From the NCBI RefSeq assembly GCF_029407905.1, contig NC_073633.1, positions 29,340,501 to 29,404,500 of the forward strand: 64,000 nucleotides of DNA. Direction: 5' to 3'. Shown piece by piece: positions 34,951 to 45,619 of the stretch. The stretch's first letter is position 1. Every line of letters starts with the position of its first letter. Below the pieces are notes generated by a model. That model had not been told where the DNA came from and searched no databases. It worked only from the letters and a program-made list of their open reading frames with translations. Position numbers and translations under genes: made by a program. Source of the DNA: Bubalus kerabau (Eukaryota; Chordata; Mammalia; Artiodactyla; Bovidae).

Positions 34951-35254
34951 AAGTTCATAACTTTTAAAACTCCCAGATGGTTTTGTTGTAGCCAGTTCAA
35001 TACTGGTTTATAAGATTTCTTTTGTAATCACTGTCCTAGAGCAAGATGGTCATCAATGATCAGGGAGAAATACAATTTTTTAAACTGGTCTTTTGTTATG
35101 AAGTAGCAGCAGCAAAAACAAGCACTTCTTTAGCTTTTTATGAATATTCATTTTTGCAAAAATAAACAAAAAATCCTCGAGGCTATCAGAATGAAGTTCT
35201 GGAGTGGAACACATCTTCTGTAAAACCCTGTAACCATGCATCCCTAGACACACG

Positions 35255-35478
35255 TGGATAGGTGCTCAGTTGCTTCAGTCATGTCCAATTCTTCACAATC
35301 CTATGGACTGTAGCCTGCCAGGCTCCTCTGTCCATGGGATTCTCCAGGCAAGAATACTGGAAAGGGTTGTCGTGCCCTCTTCCAAGGGATCTTCCTGACC
35401 CAGCAATCGAACCCACAACTCCTGCATCTCCTGCATTTCAGGAAGATTCTTTACCGCTAAGCCACAGGGGAAGCCCCA
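35255..35478 (-). mobile_element. Bov-tA SINE, specific to copy A
   Basis: Antisense, from GGTGCTCAGTTGCTTCAGTC to GCTAAGCCACAGGGGAAGCC. CTAGACACA flanks both sides (about 35245 and 35480), a likely target-site duplication; copy B near 53.92 kb has the uninterrupted site. Confidence 0.87.
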
Positions 35479-35929
35479 TGCTAGACACAAAGATGGAAGC
35501 TTAGCTCAGCCTGATTCCTGGAGTTCACTCTCCACAGATTTGTATCAAGCAGCTTCATCAGTCCAAAGTTAACATACAAATAATTTCCCTGATCCAGGTT
35601 TAAGTAATAAATCAGGCTCAGATTCTCTTTTGGGTTCACATATTCCTTCATTTCTCCTTTATTTTCCAACTCGGTTGTCAAAAATGGCCTCAAAGCTATG
35701 CTAGGAAGGAATTCTAAAAAAAGTTGACACATTAAGCAGACGGCATAAAATAAGTTTGGGTGATGCTGGGTTGAAAATAAATGTGTAACACATGGACACA
35801 GAAAGTTGCTATCCACACCTCTAAAAAAACACAGGACAATGAGAACACAAAGGAGAAATATTTTGAACTGGGGTCACATTAGAAGACTCATGCAACATTG
35901 AAGAAAGACATTTGCCAAACCTGGATTTT

Positions 35930-37200
35930 TAATTGTTTTATAAATACACAACATTCACAAAACTATACTGCACTTATTTTAAATAAACAAATTAATAAGA
36001 TTTGACATGTGTACATGTTTGTGAAGCTATTATTCCAATTAAGATCATGAACAATGCATCACCCAAAAAAGTTTCCTCACATCTCTTTATAATCTCCCCA
36101 CAATCCTCTCCCCACCTCCTACTCCAATTTTCATGCAGCATTTCCATCATGAATTAGTTTGCATATTTTATATAATAGTTTGCATATTTTATATAAATAG
36201 AATCATGTACTGTTTTGTCTAGCTTCTTTCTCTCAGCATAATTAAGATTCTTTCATGATTGTAAGTATCAATGGTTCATTCCTTTGTATTGATGCAAAGT
36301 TCCCTTACATAGATATAAAATGATTTGCTAATCTATTCACCTATTAACAAACATTTCTGTTAGTTCTAGTTGGAGGCTCTACAAACAAAGTTGCTTTCAG
36401 CTTTTGTGTGTCACATTTTTAATAGACATGTGCTTTCATTTTTCTCTTGGGTGAATATCTGGGAGTGGAATTCCTGGAGCATGTGATAGGTGTTTATTTG
36501 ACTTTAACTTTCTTATTTTTTCTAGTGTTTTTTTTTGTAGATTCCCTTGGATTTTATACTCAGATAATTATGCTGTCTGTGACTAAAGATAGGTTTGTGT
36601 CTTCCTTTTCAAATTGTGTTTTTTTGTTTCTTTCTCTTGCCTTTTTACACTGGCTAGAATCCCTGCTAAGTCACTTCAGTCGTGTCCGACTCTGTGCAAC
36701 CCCATAGATGGCAGCCCACCAGGCTTCCCCGTCCCTGGGATTCTCCAGGCAAGAACACTGGAGTGGGTTGCCATTTCCTTCTCCAGCTAGAATCCCTAGT
36801 AAAACACTAAATACAAACAGTGAGAGCTGAAATTCTTCCCCTAGTGCTGAAATTAGGGGGGAAGAATTCATTCTTTCACTATCAAATATGATGTTTGATA
36901 TAGTTTTGTAGAGGTTTTTTATTAAGTTGAGGAAATTCCTTAGGTCCTAATTTGCTAGAAGTTGTTAAACAGGAATGGATGCTGAATTTTCTCAAATGCT
37001 TTTTCTGCATCTATTGAGATTATTCTTGTTAATTAATCAACTGCAACTTGTCAGCCCCTTGGACCACACTATTGATAACTTGCCACAATAAAATGTCAAA
37101 GAATATATCACTCTCCTATTTTATATAATAAAACAAGGCTCACAAGTGTCTAGAAAGTTCATGGCAGAGCTAATAATTTTGGATAGAAATCTCTCTGATA
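35930..37200 (-). mobile_element. Old L1 sequence shared by both duplication copies
   Basis: Antisense old L1 wording (TGAACAATGCATCACCC, TTCATTCCTTTGTATTG, GGGAGTGGAATTCCTGGAGC). The counterpart is at about 54,430-55,640, so it predates the duplication. Interrupted by a Bov-A at 36661-36785. Confidence 0.65.
36661..36785 (-). mobile_element. Bov-A SINE monomer, specific to copy A
   Basis: One antisense Bov-A monomer (TGCTAAGTCACTTCAGTCGT to GCCATTTCCTTCTCCA). It is bracketed by CTAGAATCCCT, a direct target-site duplication. The homologous site at about 55.44 kb is empty. Confidence 0.88.
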
Positions 37201-37242
37201 ACAAAATCTGATTCCTTGTTTTTTATACTACAGATAATTTTC

Positions 37243-37455
37243 AGGGGCTTCCCTAGTGGCTCAGTGATAAATAACCCACCTGCAATGCAGAAGCTGCAGG
37301 TTGGATCACTGAGCTGGGAAGATCCCCCGGAGGAGGAAATGGCAACCCACTCCAGTATTTTTGCCAGGATAATCCCATGGACAGAGGAGCCTGGCAGGCT
37401 ACAGTCCACAGGGTCACAAAGAGCTGGACATGACTGAAGCAACAAAGCACACACA
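37243..37455 (+). mobile_element. Bov-tA SINE with CA tail, specific to copy A
   Basis: Sense copy from GGGGCTTCCCTAGTGGCTCA to TGACTGAAGCAACAAAGCAC, then a short (CA)n. Not present at the homologous site near 55.88 kb. Confidence 0.85.
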
Positions 37456-37779
37456 CACAATACGGTCTGTTAACAACTTTCTTCTTTGTTTCTGCACATT
37501 GAACCAATAAAAAGTGACTAAATAATCACAGATTTGACCCTTTCACCAAAAGAGGACTGCAACACATTAGAAAGAATATCCAAGAATATCCAAGTTCCTT
37601 TCAGATCAATTGTTAGGCACCTGAGGAGCAATGCACTGTAGCAAAGATGACAGATTTTTCTGGGTTTAGGTGAACCACCAGAGTCCCAAAACTTCATTCA
37701 CAGCTCCTGATCACTCGCTTTCTCTATTCCTTGAAACTGGCTTGTGATAAAGTAGTCTAGAGGACAGCTGTTCAAATTA

Positions 37780-38340
37780 ACTAAGATAAATATTTCTCTA
37801 AAAATTTTAAAATAGAAGTGCCATATGATTCAGGAATTCCATTTCTAATTGTATCAAAAATTGAAATTTTGGTATATATCCAAAATACTGAGATTTTAAT
37901 ATATCTATGTTTCCATCAAAAGGTTGAAGCAACCCAAATATCAATAAATGAATAGATAGACGAAGTATGGTCTATACTTACACTAGAATATTATTCAACC
38001 TTAAAAAGGAAAGAAATTCTAAAACATGCTACAACATAGATGAAACTTGAGTGCATCATGATAAATGAAATAAGACACAAAATGACCTGTGTTGCATGAT
38101 TCCACTTATACAGGATGTCTAAAGTAGTCAAACTCAGAGAGAGCAGAATAGTAGTGGTCAGGAGCTGGAGGGACAGGGGAATGGGGAGTAACTGTTAAAT
38201 GAGTACAAATTTTCAGCTTTTCAACATGAAAAGAGTTCTAGAGATGAATAAAGTTGCTGTTTAATAATAATGTAAATGTATTTAATATCATTGTATTATA
38301 CACTTAAAATTATTAATATGGTAAAAAAAATGTCTATTAG
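37780..38340 (+). mobile_element. Old L1 3' region, shared by both duplication copies
   Basis: Sense L1-like sequence (CAACATAGATGAAACTTGAG, TCTAAAGTAGTCAAACTCAG). The homologue at 56.64-60.70 kb is split by a BovB. Confidence 0.65.
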
Positions 38341-38374
38341 GATGGTAAGATTTTTTGAGTTAAACAAATTTAAG

Positions 38375-39960
38375 ACTTTTTAAAATTAATTTTTACTGGA
38401 GTATAGTTGATTTACAAAGTCAGTTTCCGATGTACAGCAAATTGAATCAGTTGTACATATACAGCATATCCACTTTTTTTAGAATTATATTCCCATGTAG
38501 GTCATTACAAAGTATTGAGTAGAGTTCCCTGTGCTCTATAGTAGGTTTCTTATTAGTTATCTATCTATATTATATATATAGTAGTGTGTATATGACAATC
38601 CCAACCTCCTAATTTACTCTCCCCTACTTCCCCCTTGGTAACCATAAATTTGTTTCCTATTTCTGTGACTCTATTTCTATTTTGGAAATAGGTTCATTTG
38701 TACCATTTTTTAAGATTCCACATATAAGTATTATAAATATTATATGATATTTGTCTTTGTTTGACTTCAATCAGTATGATAATCTCTAGTTCCATCCATG
38801 TTGCTGCAAATGACATTATTTCATTGTTTTTTATGGTTGAGTAATGTCGCATTGTATATATGTACCACATCTTCTTTATCCATTCTTTATCCATAGACAT
38901 ACAGGCTGCTTCCACGTCCTTGGTATTGTAAATAGTGCTGCAGTGAACATTAGGGTACATGTGATTTTTTCAAATTATGTTTTTCTCCATATTTATGCCC
39001 AGGAGTGGAATTTCTGGGTCATATGGTAGCACTCTTTTTAGTTTTTTAAGGAACCTCCATACTGTTCTCCATAGTGACTATACCAATTTACATTTCCAAC
39101 AACAGTGTAGGAAGGTTCCCTTTTCTTCTTTTCTCCACACCTTCTCCAGCATTTATTGCTTGTAGATTCTTTGATGATGGCTATTCTGATTGTGTGAGTA
39201 AAAGTGAAAGTCACTCAGTCGTGTCCGACTCTTTGTGACCCCGTGGACTATACAGTCCACTGAATTGTCCAGGCCAGAATACTGGAGTGGGTAGCCTTTC
39301 CCTTCTCCAGGGGATCTTCCCAACCCAGGGATCAAACTCAGGTTTCCCACTTTGCAAGCAGATTTTTTACCAACTGAGCCACGAGGGAAGCCCAAAGATC
39401 AGTGTGAAGTGATATCTCATTGTAGTTTTTATTTGCATTTCTCTAATAATTAGTGACGTTGAGCATCTTTTCATGTGCCTTTTGGTCACCTGTACATGTT
39501 CTTTGGAGAAATGTCTATTGGATCTTCCCCTCATTTTTAATTTGAGTTGCTTGGGTTTTTTTTTATATGGATCTGCATGAGCTGTTTGTATGTTTTGGAG
39601 ACTAATCCCTTGTCAATTCTGTTGCAGATATTTTCTCTCATTCTGTGAATTTTCTTTCTGTTTTGTTTATGATTTCCTTTGCTATGCAAAAGCTTTTAAG
39701 TTTAGTTAGGTTCCATTTGTTTATTTTTGTTTTTATTTTCATTACTCTAGGAGGTAGACCAAGAAAAGATTCTATTGTGATTTATGTCAAAGAGTGTTCT
39801 GCCTATGTTATCCTCTAAGAGTTTTATAGTATCCAGTCTTTTATTTAGGCCTTTAATCCATTTTCAGTTTATTTTTGTGTATGATGTTAGAGAGTGTTCT
39901 GATTTCATTCTTTTACATGTAGCTGTCCAGTTTTTCCAGCCTCACTTATTGTAAAGAAGA
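38375..39960 (-). mobile_element. L1 LINE 3' part, antisense, specific to copy A
   Basis: About 1.4 kb of antisense L1: 3' UTR (TTTACTGGAGTATAGTTGAT, GTTTCCTATTTCTGTGACTC), then the ORF2 C-terminus (the minus frame at 38960-38694 reads KKMWYIYTMRHYSTIKNNE), interrupted by a Bov-tA at 39193-39394 and continuing to about 39960. Absent from copy B around 60.69 kb, so inserted after the duplication. Confidence 0.85.
39193..39394 (-). mobile_element. Bov-tA SINE nested in L1
   Basis: Antisense: GTGAAAGTCACTCAGTCGTG to ACCAACTGAGCCACGAGGGA. The youngest layer of this nest. Confidence 0.88.
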
Positions 39961-40160
39961 TTTCTACTCTACACAATTGCTTTCCAAATACAAATATAAG
40001 AGGCAGCTACGACACAAGATAGCTTAGCAACCACCATTACCATTCAACTTTTAAAACACTGAGAAAAATGGGATTCGAGGTAGAAGGAGGAAATTGGAGA
40101 GAAGAAATATTTGGGATTCTGTAACAGTGATTGAAAGAGAGGGCCTAGAGGGGTGCAAAA

Positions 40161-40559
40161 TCAGCCACATGATGGCAAAAATGCTTTTGGAGGCGTGTGC
40201 AGTGAAAGGCAAGACCAGAGACAGAACATAATTCATACAGTACTTCACAAAATGTCCTTCTAAGAGCCACTAATTATTGATCATTTTGTGGATAAGACTG
40301 AAGAGAGGCAGGAAAAACTTACATTATGAAAACTGAGCTATTCAGTGATAGAGGTGTTAATAAGAAGCAATGAGTATTAGCACAAAGTAGGCACCTTAGA
40401 ATGTAAATAAGGGTACTACTAACTCAGCTAACAAAACTAAAATGAATGAATTTATTAAATTGTGTGAAACAACATGACATTCAAAAGAAGGAAAATCACG
40501 CAGCGATTTCATGACAAAATGGCCTGTAATATAACATATAGTCAATGAATATTTAATGA
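40161..40559. other. Intergenic stretch, nothing recognised
   Basis: No gene or clear repeat. The duplication match to copy B cannot be followed here because copy B is interrupted by L1 at 60.9 kb. Confidence 0.4.
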
Positions 40560-41135
40560 ATTGCTAGGAAAATTAAATAGTCTTGTTTGGGCTTCAGAGA
40601 CAAAGCAGAACAGGCCTCTGACCTTGCTTCCAATGTGCCTGGACACTGCCCTGACTGTGAGTTGACTGTGAGAACTGCCTGCTGACCTTGCTTCCAATGT
40701 GCCTGGACACTGCCCTGACTGTGAGTTGACCGTGAGAACTGCCTGCTGTGAGTGCAAGACTTCCAGCACCATGGATAAGATGGGGAAGGAATGTTGAGAT
40801 TGTTGAGCTTCTAGAGGGATCCCCCAGCCTTAGCAACACTCCAAGTTTTACATGACTAAATGAACAGCATTAACATGAAACCAGAGCTGCAATTTGGTCA
40901 CAGATTGATGATGATATCAGTTTGCAACTGCCCTGGGATTGTAAATCGGAGCCCTGAACTACAATCTTTGAAGTCTCACCCACGGAGAGGACTCTTTTCA
41001 TAATTGGGACTCCAGATGTGCTGTGACCTGGGACTTCCCAGTGCTGAAAACTCTCAAGTCTGAGTGTTGACCTCCATCCAAGTCTGGATGTTGGTCAAAA
41101 CCCAATTTGGTGATGTATCATAGATAATTCTCCAA
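40560..41135. repeat. Unclassified repeat-like block with a 64-bp tandem duplication
   Basis: Two 64-bp units at 40620-40683 and 40684-40747 differ by a single base (TTGACTGTGAG against TTGACCGTGAG). The block ends near an AATAAAC signal at 41131, which could mark an LTR 3' part, but I cannot assign a family. Short open frames across it are chance. Confidence 0.5.
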
Positions 41136-41604
41136 TAAACATCTATATTGTTTATTTGTATATAACAAATGGCTTATTTTGTTAACAAATTCTTTGAACC
41201 TGAGACAAAAGTGAAAACTTTTGGTAAAACATAAATAAACTGAAATGAAAATCCAACTATTCACACATATTTTTACTGATTTGTAATTCAGACATTTCTG
41301 AATTCCCTTAGTCAATTCTTCTAGCTCATACTAATCACTACATGGCAAGGATTTTATGTGGCTAATTTTTGTCCTCAATACATAATTTTACATTTGTAAT
41401 AAATAAATAATTTAAACCTAAATTTTAGAGATAAGGATTTTTTTTTAATGAATGATAGCTCTGAATATGGCCTCTGAACCTAGAGAATTATTTTCTTAGA
41501 ATGAGTATCTTCTCTCTAACCCCATGCCTGTGCAACCCTAATCACTTCCTGTCTGTGCTGGCAACTCCCTGCCCTGGTCCCCACAGCAGGTGGAGAGGGC
41601 CCTG

Positions 41605-41643
41605 GGTTTTGGCGCAGGTCCCTCCTACACACGTCTCACTGTG
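41605..41643 (-). promoter_or_regulatory. TRAV14/DV4 recombination signal, strong
   Basis: Minus strand: perfect heptamer CACAGTG at 41643-41637, 23-bp spacer at 41636-41614, nonamer GCCAAAACC at 41613-41605. The closest to consensus of the eight in the window. Confidence 0.92.
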
Positions 41644-42152
41644 GGCTCTCTCAGTGCACAGAAATACACTGCAGAGTCCTCCAGCTGTGAGGCTGAGATG
41701 ACAAGTGTGATAGATTTTCTTGCTTTCTGGAAGTTCAATGAGTAGCGACCTTCTGTGGCATTTTGCTGGTTAGAAGAATCCTGATGAATAAGGAGAATCA
41801 TCCCCCCACTGCCGGGCTGCTTGTACCAGAATAAACTATAACGTGAATCACTGGTGTCATACTTGCAGTCCAGGGTCACAGCTTCCTTCTCCTGCCCTAA
41901 TACTTGTGGTTGGTCTTGAGTTACCTTCTGGGCAATAATGGATCCTAAAGAAAGAAAATAGAATCAGAACTTCAGGAATAAGTGGTATGGAATAAAGAAA
42001 TCCTATTTTAGACCCCACTTCTTCCCAGGATTGCCATAAGACTGCCTGTTCCGCCAGTCTTTAGGTCACAGAGGAGGCACAGTGCCACCGGGACCATCCT
42101 TACCTAAACACAGTGAAGCCACAACCACTTTCAGAAGGCTGGAGAGAAGCAT
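41644..42152 (-). CDS. TRAV14/DV4: T-cell receptor variable segment, TRAV14/DV4 subgroup (open)
   Basis: L-PART1 at 42152-42104 (MLLSSLLKVVVASLCL, nearly identical to the human TRAV14/DV4 leader as I recall it; GTAAGG donor) and V-exon at 41944-41644 (TAG acceptor). The V-exon reads AQKVTQDQPQVLGQEKEAVT, then DCKYDTSDSRYSLFWYKQPG, then NATEGRYSLNFQKARKSITL, ending YFCALRE. Core cysteines and tryptophan are all present, with no stops. In human this subgroup can join either to alpha J or to delta D/J segments, so dual use is expected but not shown here. A partial CTCF-like word on the plus strand (42165-42178, two mismatches, opposite orientation) lies just upstream of the ATG. Should be functional. 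Confidence 0.94.
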
Positions 42153-42372
42153 ATTTCAGCTCTTCCACTAGATGGAAAATATCTTCTTCTTCAATGTCAA
42201 GGCCTTGCAAGGTGAGCCTGACAGGGTGAGGGAAGTACTGCTGGGCATGTGCTGCTGCTGCCCCACAACAGGAAACAGGGGTTTCCTGGAGTAGCAAGTT
42301 GATGTGGCTCATGTCAACTTCGCTATGGACCAGGTGAGTGTCTCACTCACCCCAAACTTCCTTTTGCCTTAA

Positions 42373-42502
42373 CCAGCTCTTCAATTCAGCTCAGTGCAGT
42401 GGCTCAGTCGTGTCCGACTCTTTGCGAGTCCATGAACCGCAGCATGCCAGGCCTCCCTGTCCATCACCAACTCCTGGAGTCCACCCAAACCCATTTTCAG
42501 TT
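42373..42502 (-). mobile_element. BovB LINE, short 3' fragment
   Basis: Antisense BovB 3' terminus (GTGGCTCAGTCGTGTCCGAC to CACCAACTCCTGGAGTCCAC), about 220 bp upstream of the TRAV14/DV4 leader. Confidence 0.8.
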
Positions 42503-42547
42503 GATACCAATTACATGTGAAAATAAACACAAGTCAAATTCGATATT

Positions 42548-42874
42548 GAAAGGAAGAGTGATCATTTGACTAACTACTGTGTTCAGCTGTTGCATCTATG
42601 ATGGAACTTGTTTTAAGATACTGCTGGGGCTGGTGCACTGGGACGACCCAGAGGGATGGTATGGGGAGGGAGGAAGGAGGAGGGAGGAGGGTTCAGGATG
42701 GGGAACACATGTATACCTGTGGCAGATTCATTTCGATATTTGGCAAAACCAATACAATATTGTAAAGTTTAAAAATAAAATAAAATTTAAAAAAAAAGAA
42801 AGGAAGAGGGATAATTTGACGAACTATTGTGTTCAGCTGTGGCATCTATGATGGAACTTGTTTTAAGATACTGC
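42548..42874 (+). mobile_element. L1-BT 3' end flanked by a 77-bp direct repeat
   Basis: A 173-bp L1-BT 3' UTR piece with A-rich tail (42625-42797) sits between two 77-bp direct copies, 42548-42624 and 42798-42874, which differ at five positions. The arrangement is that of a target-site duplication, but unusually long. Confidence 0.85.
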
Positions 42875-43274
42875 ATGTAATGGATTATGGAAACAACATA
42901 AGATGTAATGATCATTTATCCTCATACGTACATATGCTTTCTTTCACTTAAGACAGAAATAAATTGCTTTATGAAAAGAAGAATCTGTTTATGTTAATTA
43001 CTGCAGCTTTCTCAACCTACATATCAATATAGTGATCACTATAATTCTTCACCACAACATCTGTTCAGTTATCTAACTTGGGACCTAATAGTAGGAGAAA
43101 AGATAATCTCCCTTTGCAGAAGGCTAGGATGAATCTCACAGACATGGAGTCCTGTCACAGTGGTCCCTTTCTCTTCTTTGTTTGTTCTGTCAGCCCAGGT
43201 CTGTTCAGAGAGGGCAAATAGATGCTAGATTTTGGTCATCGGGTTATCAAACCTTTGAATTTATATTGTTCCCA
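42875..43274. other. Intergenic stretch, nothing recognised
   Basis: No gene or nameable repeat. Confidence 0.4.
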
Positions 43275-43485
43275 TTAATTCAATTGGAACCCTCTCAGTC
43301 AGATCTGACTCTTGCGACCCCAGACCTGCCAGGCTCCTCTGTCCATGGCATTCTCCAGGCAAGAATACTGGAGTGGGTAGCCATTCCCTTCTCCAGTGGA
43401 TCTTTCCAACCCCACGATTGAACCCAGGTCTCCAGCAATGTAGGCAGATTCTTGACCATCTGAGCCACCAGGGAAGCCCCCAAAA
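43275..43485 (-). mobile_element. Bov-tA SINE
   Basis: Antisense: CCCTCTCAGTCAGATCTGAC to CCATCTGAGCCACCAGGGAA. Confidence 0.85.
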
Positions 43486-43639
43486 GCCCCCAAAAGCCTC
43501 TATATTCTGTGCACCTACTTCTAAGGGAATGTACCACAAGAGACCTCCATAAGACAGTTGATCATAAATAAGACCACTACTGATCATAATATTTGTGTAA
43601 GAATGTGAAAGGAAAGCCATGCTAAGGATATTACTAAAC

Positions 43640-44149
43640 AACATGGTGTCAACTACAAACTGGCACTTGCCAAGAGTATTTACCAGCCACTGACCAACGA
43701 CAAGGGCATCTGTCTTCTGCCTCTGCAGAGACTGAAGCCTGTGCTGCTGCAGCTGCTGACCTTCAACATCCGCTGGGGGGAGTGCAGGGTGGAGAGTGAG
43801 GCACTCTGTGCTCCAGGGAAACTGGTGAAACAGGTCTTTGCATGGTTAGATATTTTCAGGAACTGATTTCATGATCCCAATCCTTGCATCTCTTCATATC
43901 TAGAAATGCACTAAATCCCTTCATGGTGACGTCAGCTCCTTGTGACTAGCAGAAAATCTTTTGTAAAGTAAGCACTTGATTGCATTGAATTCCCCCTTCA
44001 CCAAAATCTTAAATATTGACTTTCCCCCGCTACCTCTTGGAGCAGTCGCTCAGAGCTATCTGAGCTTTGGTCTCCCCGGCTGCAGTCCTCATTTTGCCCC
44101 AAGTAAAACTTAGCTTTCAACTCTCACATTGTGCATCTTTTGGTCGACA
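43640..44149 (+). mobile_element. Bovine ERV-type solo LTR (5' boundary uncertain)
   Basis: The 3' part is typical of bovine endogenous retrovirus LTRs: CCCCGCTACCTCTTGGAGCA, TATCTGAGCTTTGGTCTCCC, GCCCCAAGTAAAACTTAGCT (polyadenylation region) and the end CTCTCACATTGTGCATCTTT followed by GTCGACA at 44143-44149. Inside are ATTTCATGATCCCAATCCTT and AAGTAAGCACTTGATTGCAT. No gag, pol or env sequence flanks it, so it is a noncoding solo LTR. Confidence 0.6.
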
Positions 44150-44734
44150 ATGGCAAACAGCAGAGAGCTGTTACCTACAGTAGCCTACCCCTTAAAGTTG
44201 AACAGAACTTACCTTCTTATCTCAAAGTAATCAGAGCCTCAGCTAAACTGGTTGAAGTTTTTTCAGATCCTGCCCTGGAATCTCCATTAAATCTGATAGT
44301 ACCACACATAGCACAAATTGTTCTCCAACCTAAAACACCCAACCTTTTTCTATCAATCAGTTGACTAATATAAAATATTAATTTCCCCTCAGGTTATTCA
44401 ACTTTGTTACTCTTCTCAGTGAAAGGTTCTCCTGATAGCACCTCTGCTATTCAAAATGCCTTCATGTCCTGAACAGATTTTTTTAACACTCTCATACCAA
44501 ATGTGAATTAATGTGTTTTAAAATAATCTTATCTTAAATATTGAAAAGAAACAATACCAGGCTGTCTATGTAATAACTATTCTAAACTCCTTTTTAAACC
44601 AATCATTAGCAAAAACAAAATTAACGAAGTAGCTGAACTTTTGGATCTATCTTGGATACATTAAATTGCAAAAAGTATACTTGCAGTGGAGGTTATAGAT
44701 TTTTAACACAGTTCATATATCATGTATGCCTGTT
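44150..44734. other. Intergenic stretch 3' of the LTR
   Basis: A 77-codon frame at 44131-44364 starts inside the LTR end and has no recognised domain. Nothing else seen. Confidence 0.4.
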
Positions 44735-45022
44735 AAAGTAAAAGTGAAAGTTGCTCATCATGTCTGATTCTTTGTGACCCCATGGACTGTACAGCCCATG
44801 GAATTCTCCAGGCCACCATACTGGAGTGGGTAGCCTTTCCCTTCTCCAGGGGATCTTCTCAACCCAGCAATTGAACCCAGCTCTCCCACATTGCAGGTGG
44901 ATTCTTCACCAGCTGAGCCACAAGCAAAGCCCAAGAATACTGCAGTGGGTAGCCTACCCTTTCTCCAGCAGATCTTCGCAACCCAGGAATTGAACCAGGG
45001 TCTCCTGCATTGCAGGAGTCAC
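44735..45022 (-). mobile_element. Bov-tA SINE plus adjacent partial copy
   Basis: A full antisense Bov-tA (AGTGAAAGTTGCTCATCATG to AGCTGAGCCACAAGCAAAGC, about 44738-44931) followed by the head half of a second (GAATACTGCAGTGGGTAGCC to CTCCTGCATTGCAGGAGTCA). Confidence 0.82.
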
Positions 45023-45580
45023 CCTTTCTTATTTCTTTAACAAACATCTACTGATAATCAACTATGTGAATGGTGAATGCCCAATTCAACATATAATAGT
45101 AAGTGAAAAACACGATAAGCCCACTGTAACAATAATTCTTTAAAAAGGTAAGCTGAATATTCACAATATTATGTGATTGCAGAATTATCAATATCATATT
45201 TATTGGATATCACACATTTCCCTATAATTGGCATGCAATATATAATCAGAAAAATAATAAATGCTGTTTTCAAAACAGTATTAAAAAAAACCATTCATAA
45301 TAAGGATTGTGAATTGATACCAAGAGGTTATTTATAGAAAAGGAGTGTGAGTGGCAAATGTAAAGGCAATCTTACATTTCAAAACAAAACAATGCTAACT
45401 CCCTTCAAGAATTCAGTAAGCAGCAATTATCCATAAAATGTGTCATACTTTCTGGGTCATCTTGAACCTAACCTTCTTACTCTATGCTTGTCTAACACAT
45501 CAGTTTCCACTTGCAGACACATAATATGACAAATGCTACTTTGAAGGCTGCACCAAAGGAAGGGGGCTGCTCCAGTCACA
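45023..45580. other. Intergenic stretch, nothing recognised
   Basis: AT-rich; no gene. Confidence 0.4.
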
Positions 45581-45619
45581 AGTATGAGTACAGGTAGTGA
45601 GCGCCTGGGAAGCACTGTG
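45581..45619 (-). promoter_or_regulatory. TRAV13 recombination signal
   Basis: Minus strand: perfect heptamer CACAGTG at 45619-45613, 23-bp spacer at 45612-45590, degenerate nonamer ACTCATACT at 45589-45581. Confidence 0.82.

Larger units (their letters stand above)
31660..40160. repeat. Segmental duplication, copy A (carries TRAV9 copy A)
   Basis: Aligns in direct orientation with about 50,315-60,892. Matching landmarks: AACTTCCAATTTTCTGCTGG (31.70 kb) with AACTTCCACTTCTATGCTGA (50.35 kb); TGTGGGCCAACCTATAATC (34.02 and 52.60 kb); GGCACCTGAGGAGCAAT (37.61 and 56.45 kb); TCTAAAGTAGTCAAACTCA (38.12 and 60.29 kb); ACAAATATAAGAGGCAG (39.99 kb) with GCAAATATAAGAGGGAG (60.74 kb). Roughly 85-90% identical in the stretches I compared by eye. 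Copy-specific insertions here: BovB at 32.0 kb, CHR SINE at 34.8 kb, Bov-tA at 35.3 and 37.2 kb, Bov-A at 36.7 kb, L1 at 38.4-40.0 kb. Confidence 0.88.

Noticed and set aside
35481..35816. 111-codon minus-strand open frame with a partly conserved counterpart at 53919-54107
   Set aside because: The similarity is explained by the segmental duplication. The copy B version is much shorter and frame-shifted, and no protein family is recognised; most likely a chance frame in duplicated noncoding DNA.
40560..41135. Possible solo LTR
   Set aside because: An AATAAA-type signal and a tandem repeat are present, but no TG...CA termini or target duplication could be fixed, so it is listed only as an unclassified repeat.
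42165..42178. CTCF-like word next to the TRAV14/DV4 start
   Set aside because: It is on the opposite strand, has two mismatches, and lies within the presumed 5' UTR, so it does not fit the pattern at the other V genes.
42100..42312. 70-codon minus frame overlapping the TRAV14/DV4 leader
   Set aside because: It is in a different phase from the leader and has no family resemblance.
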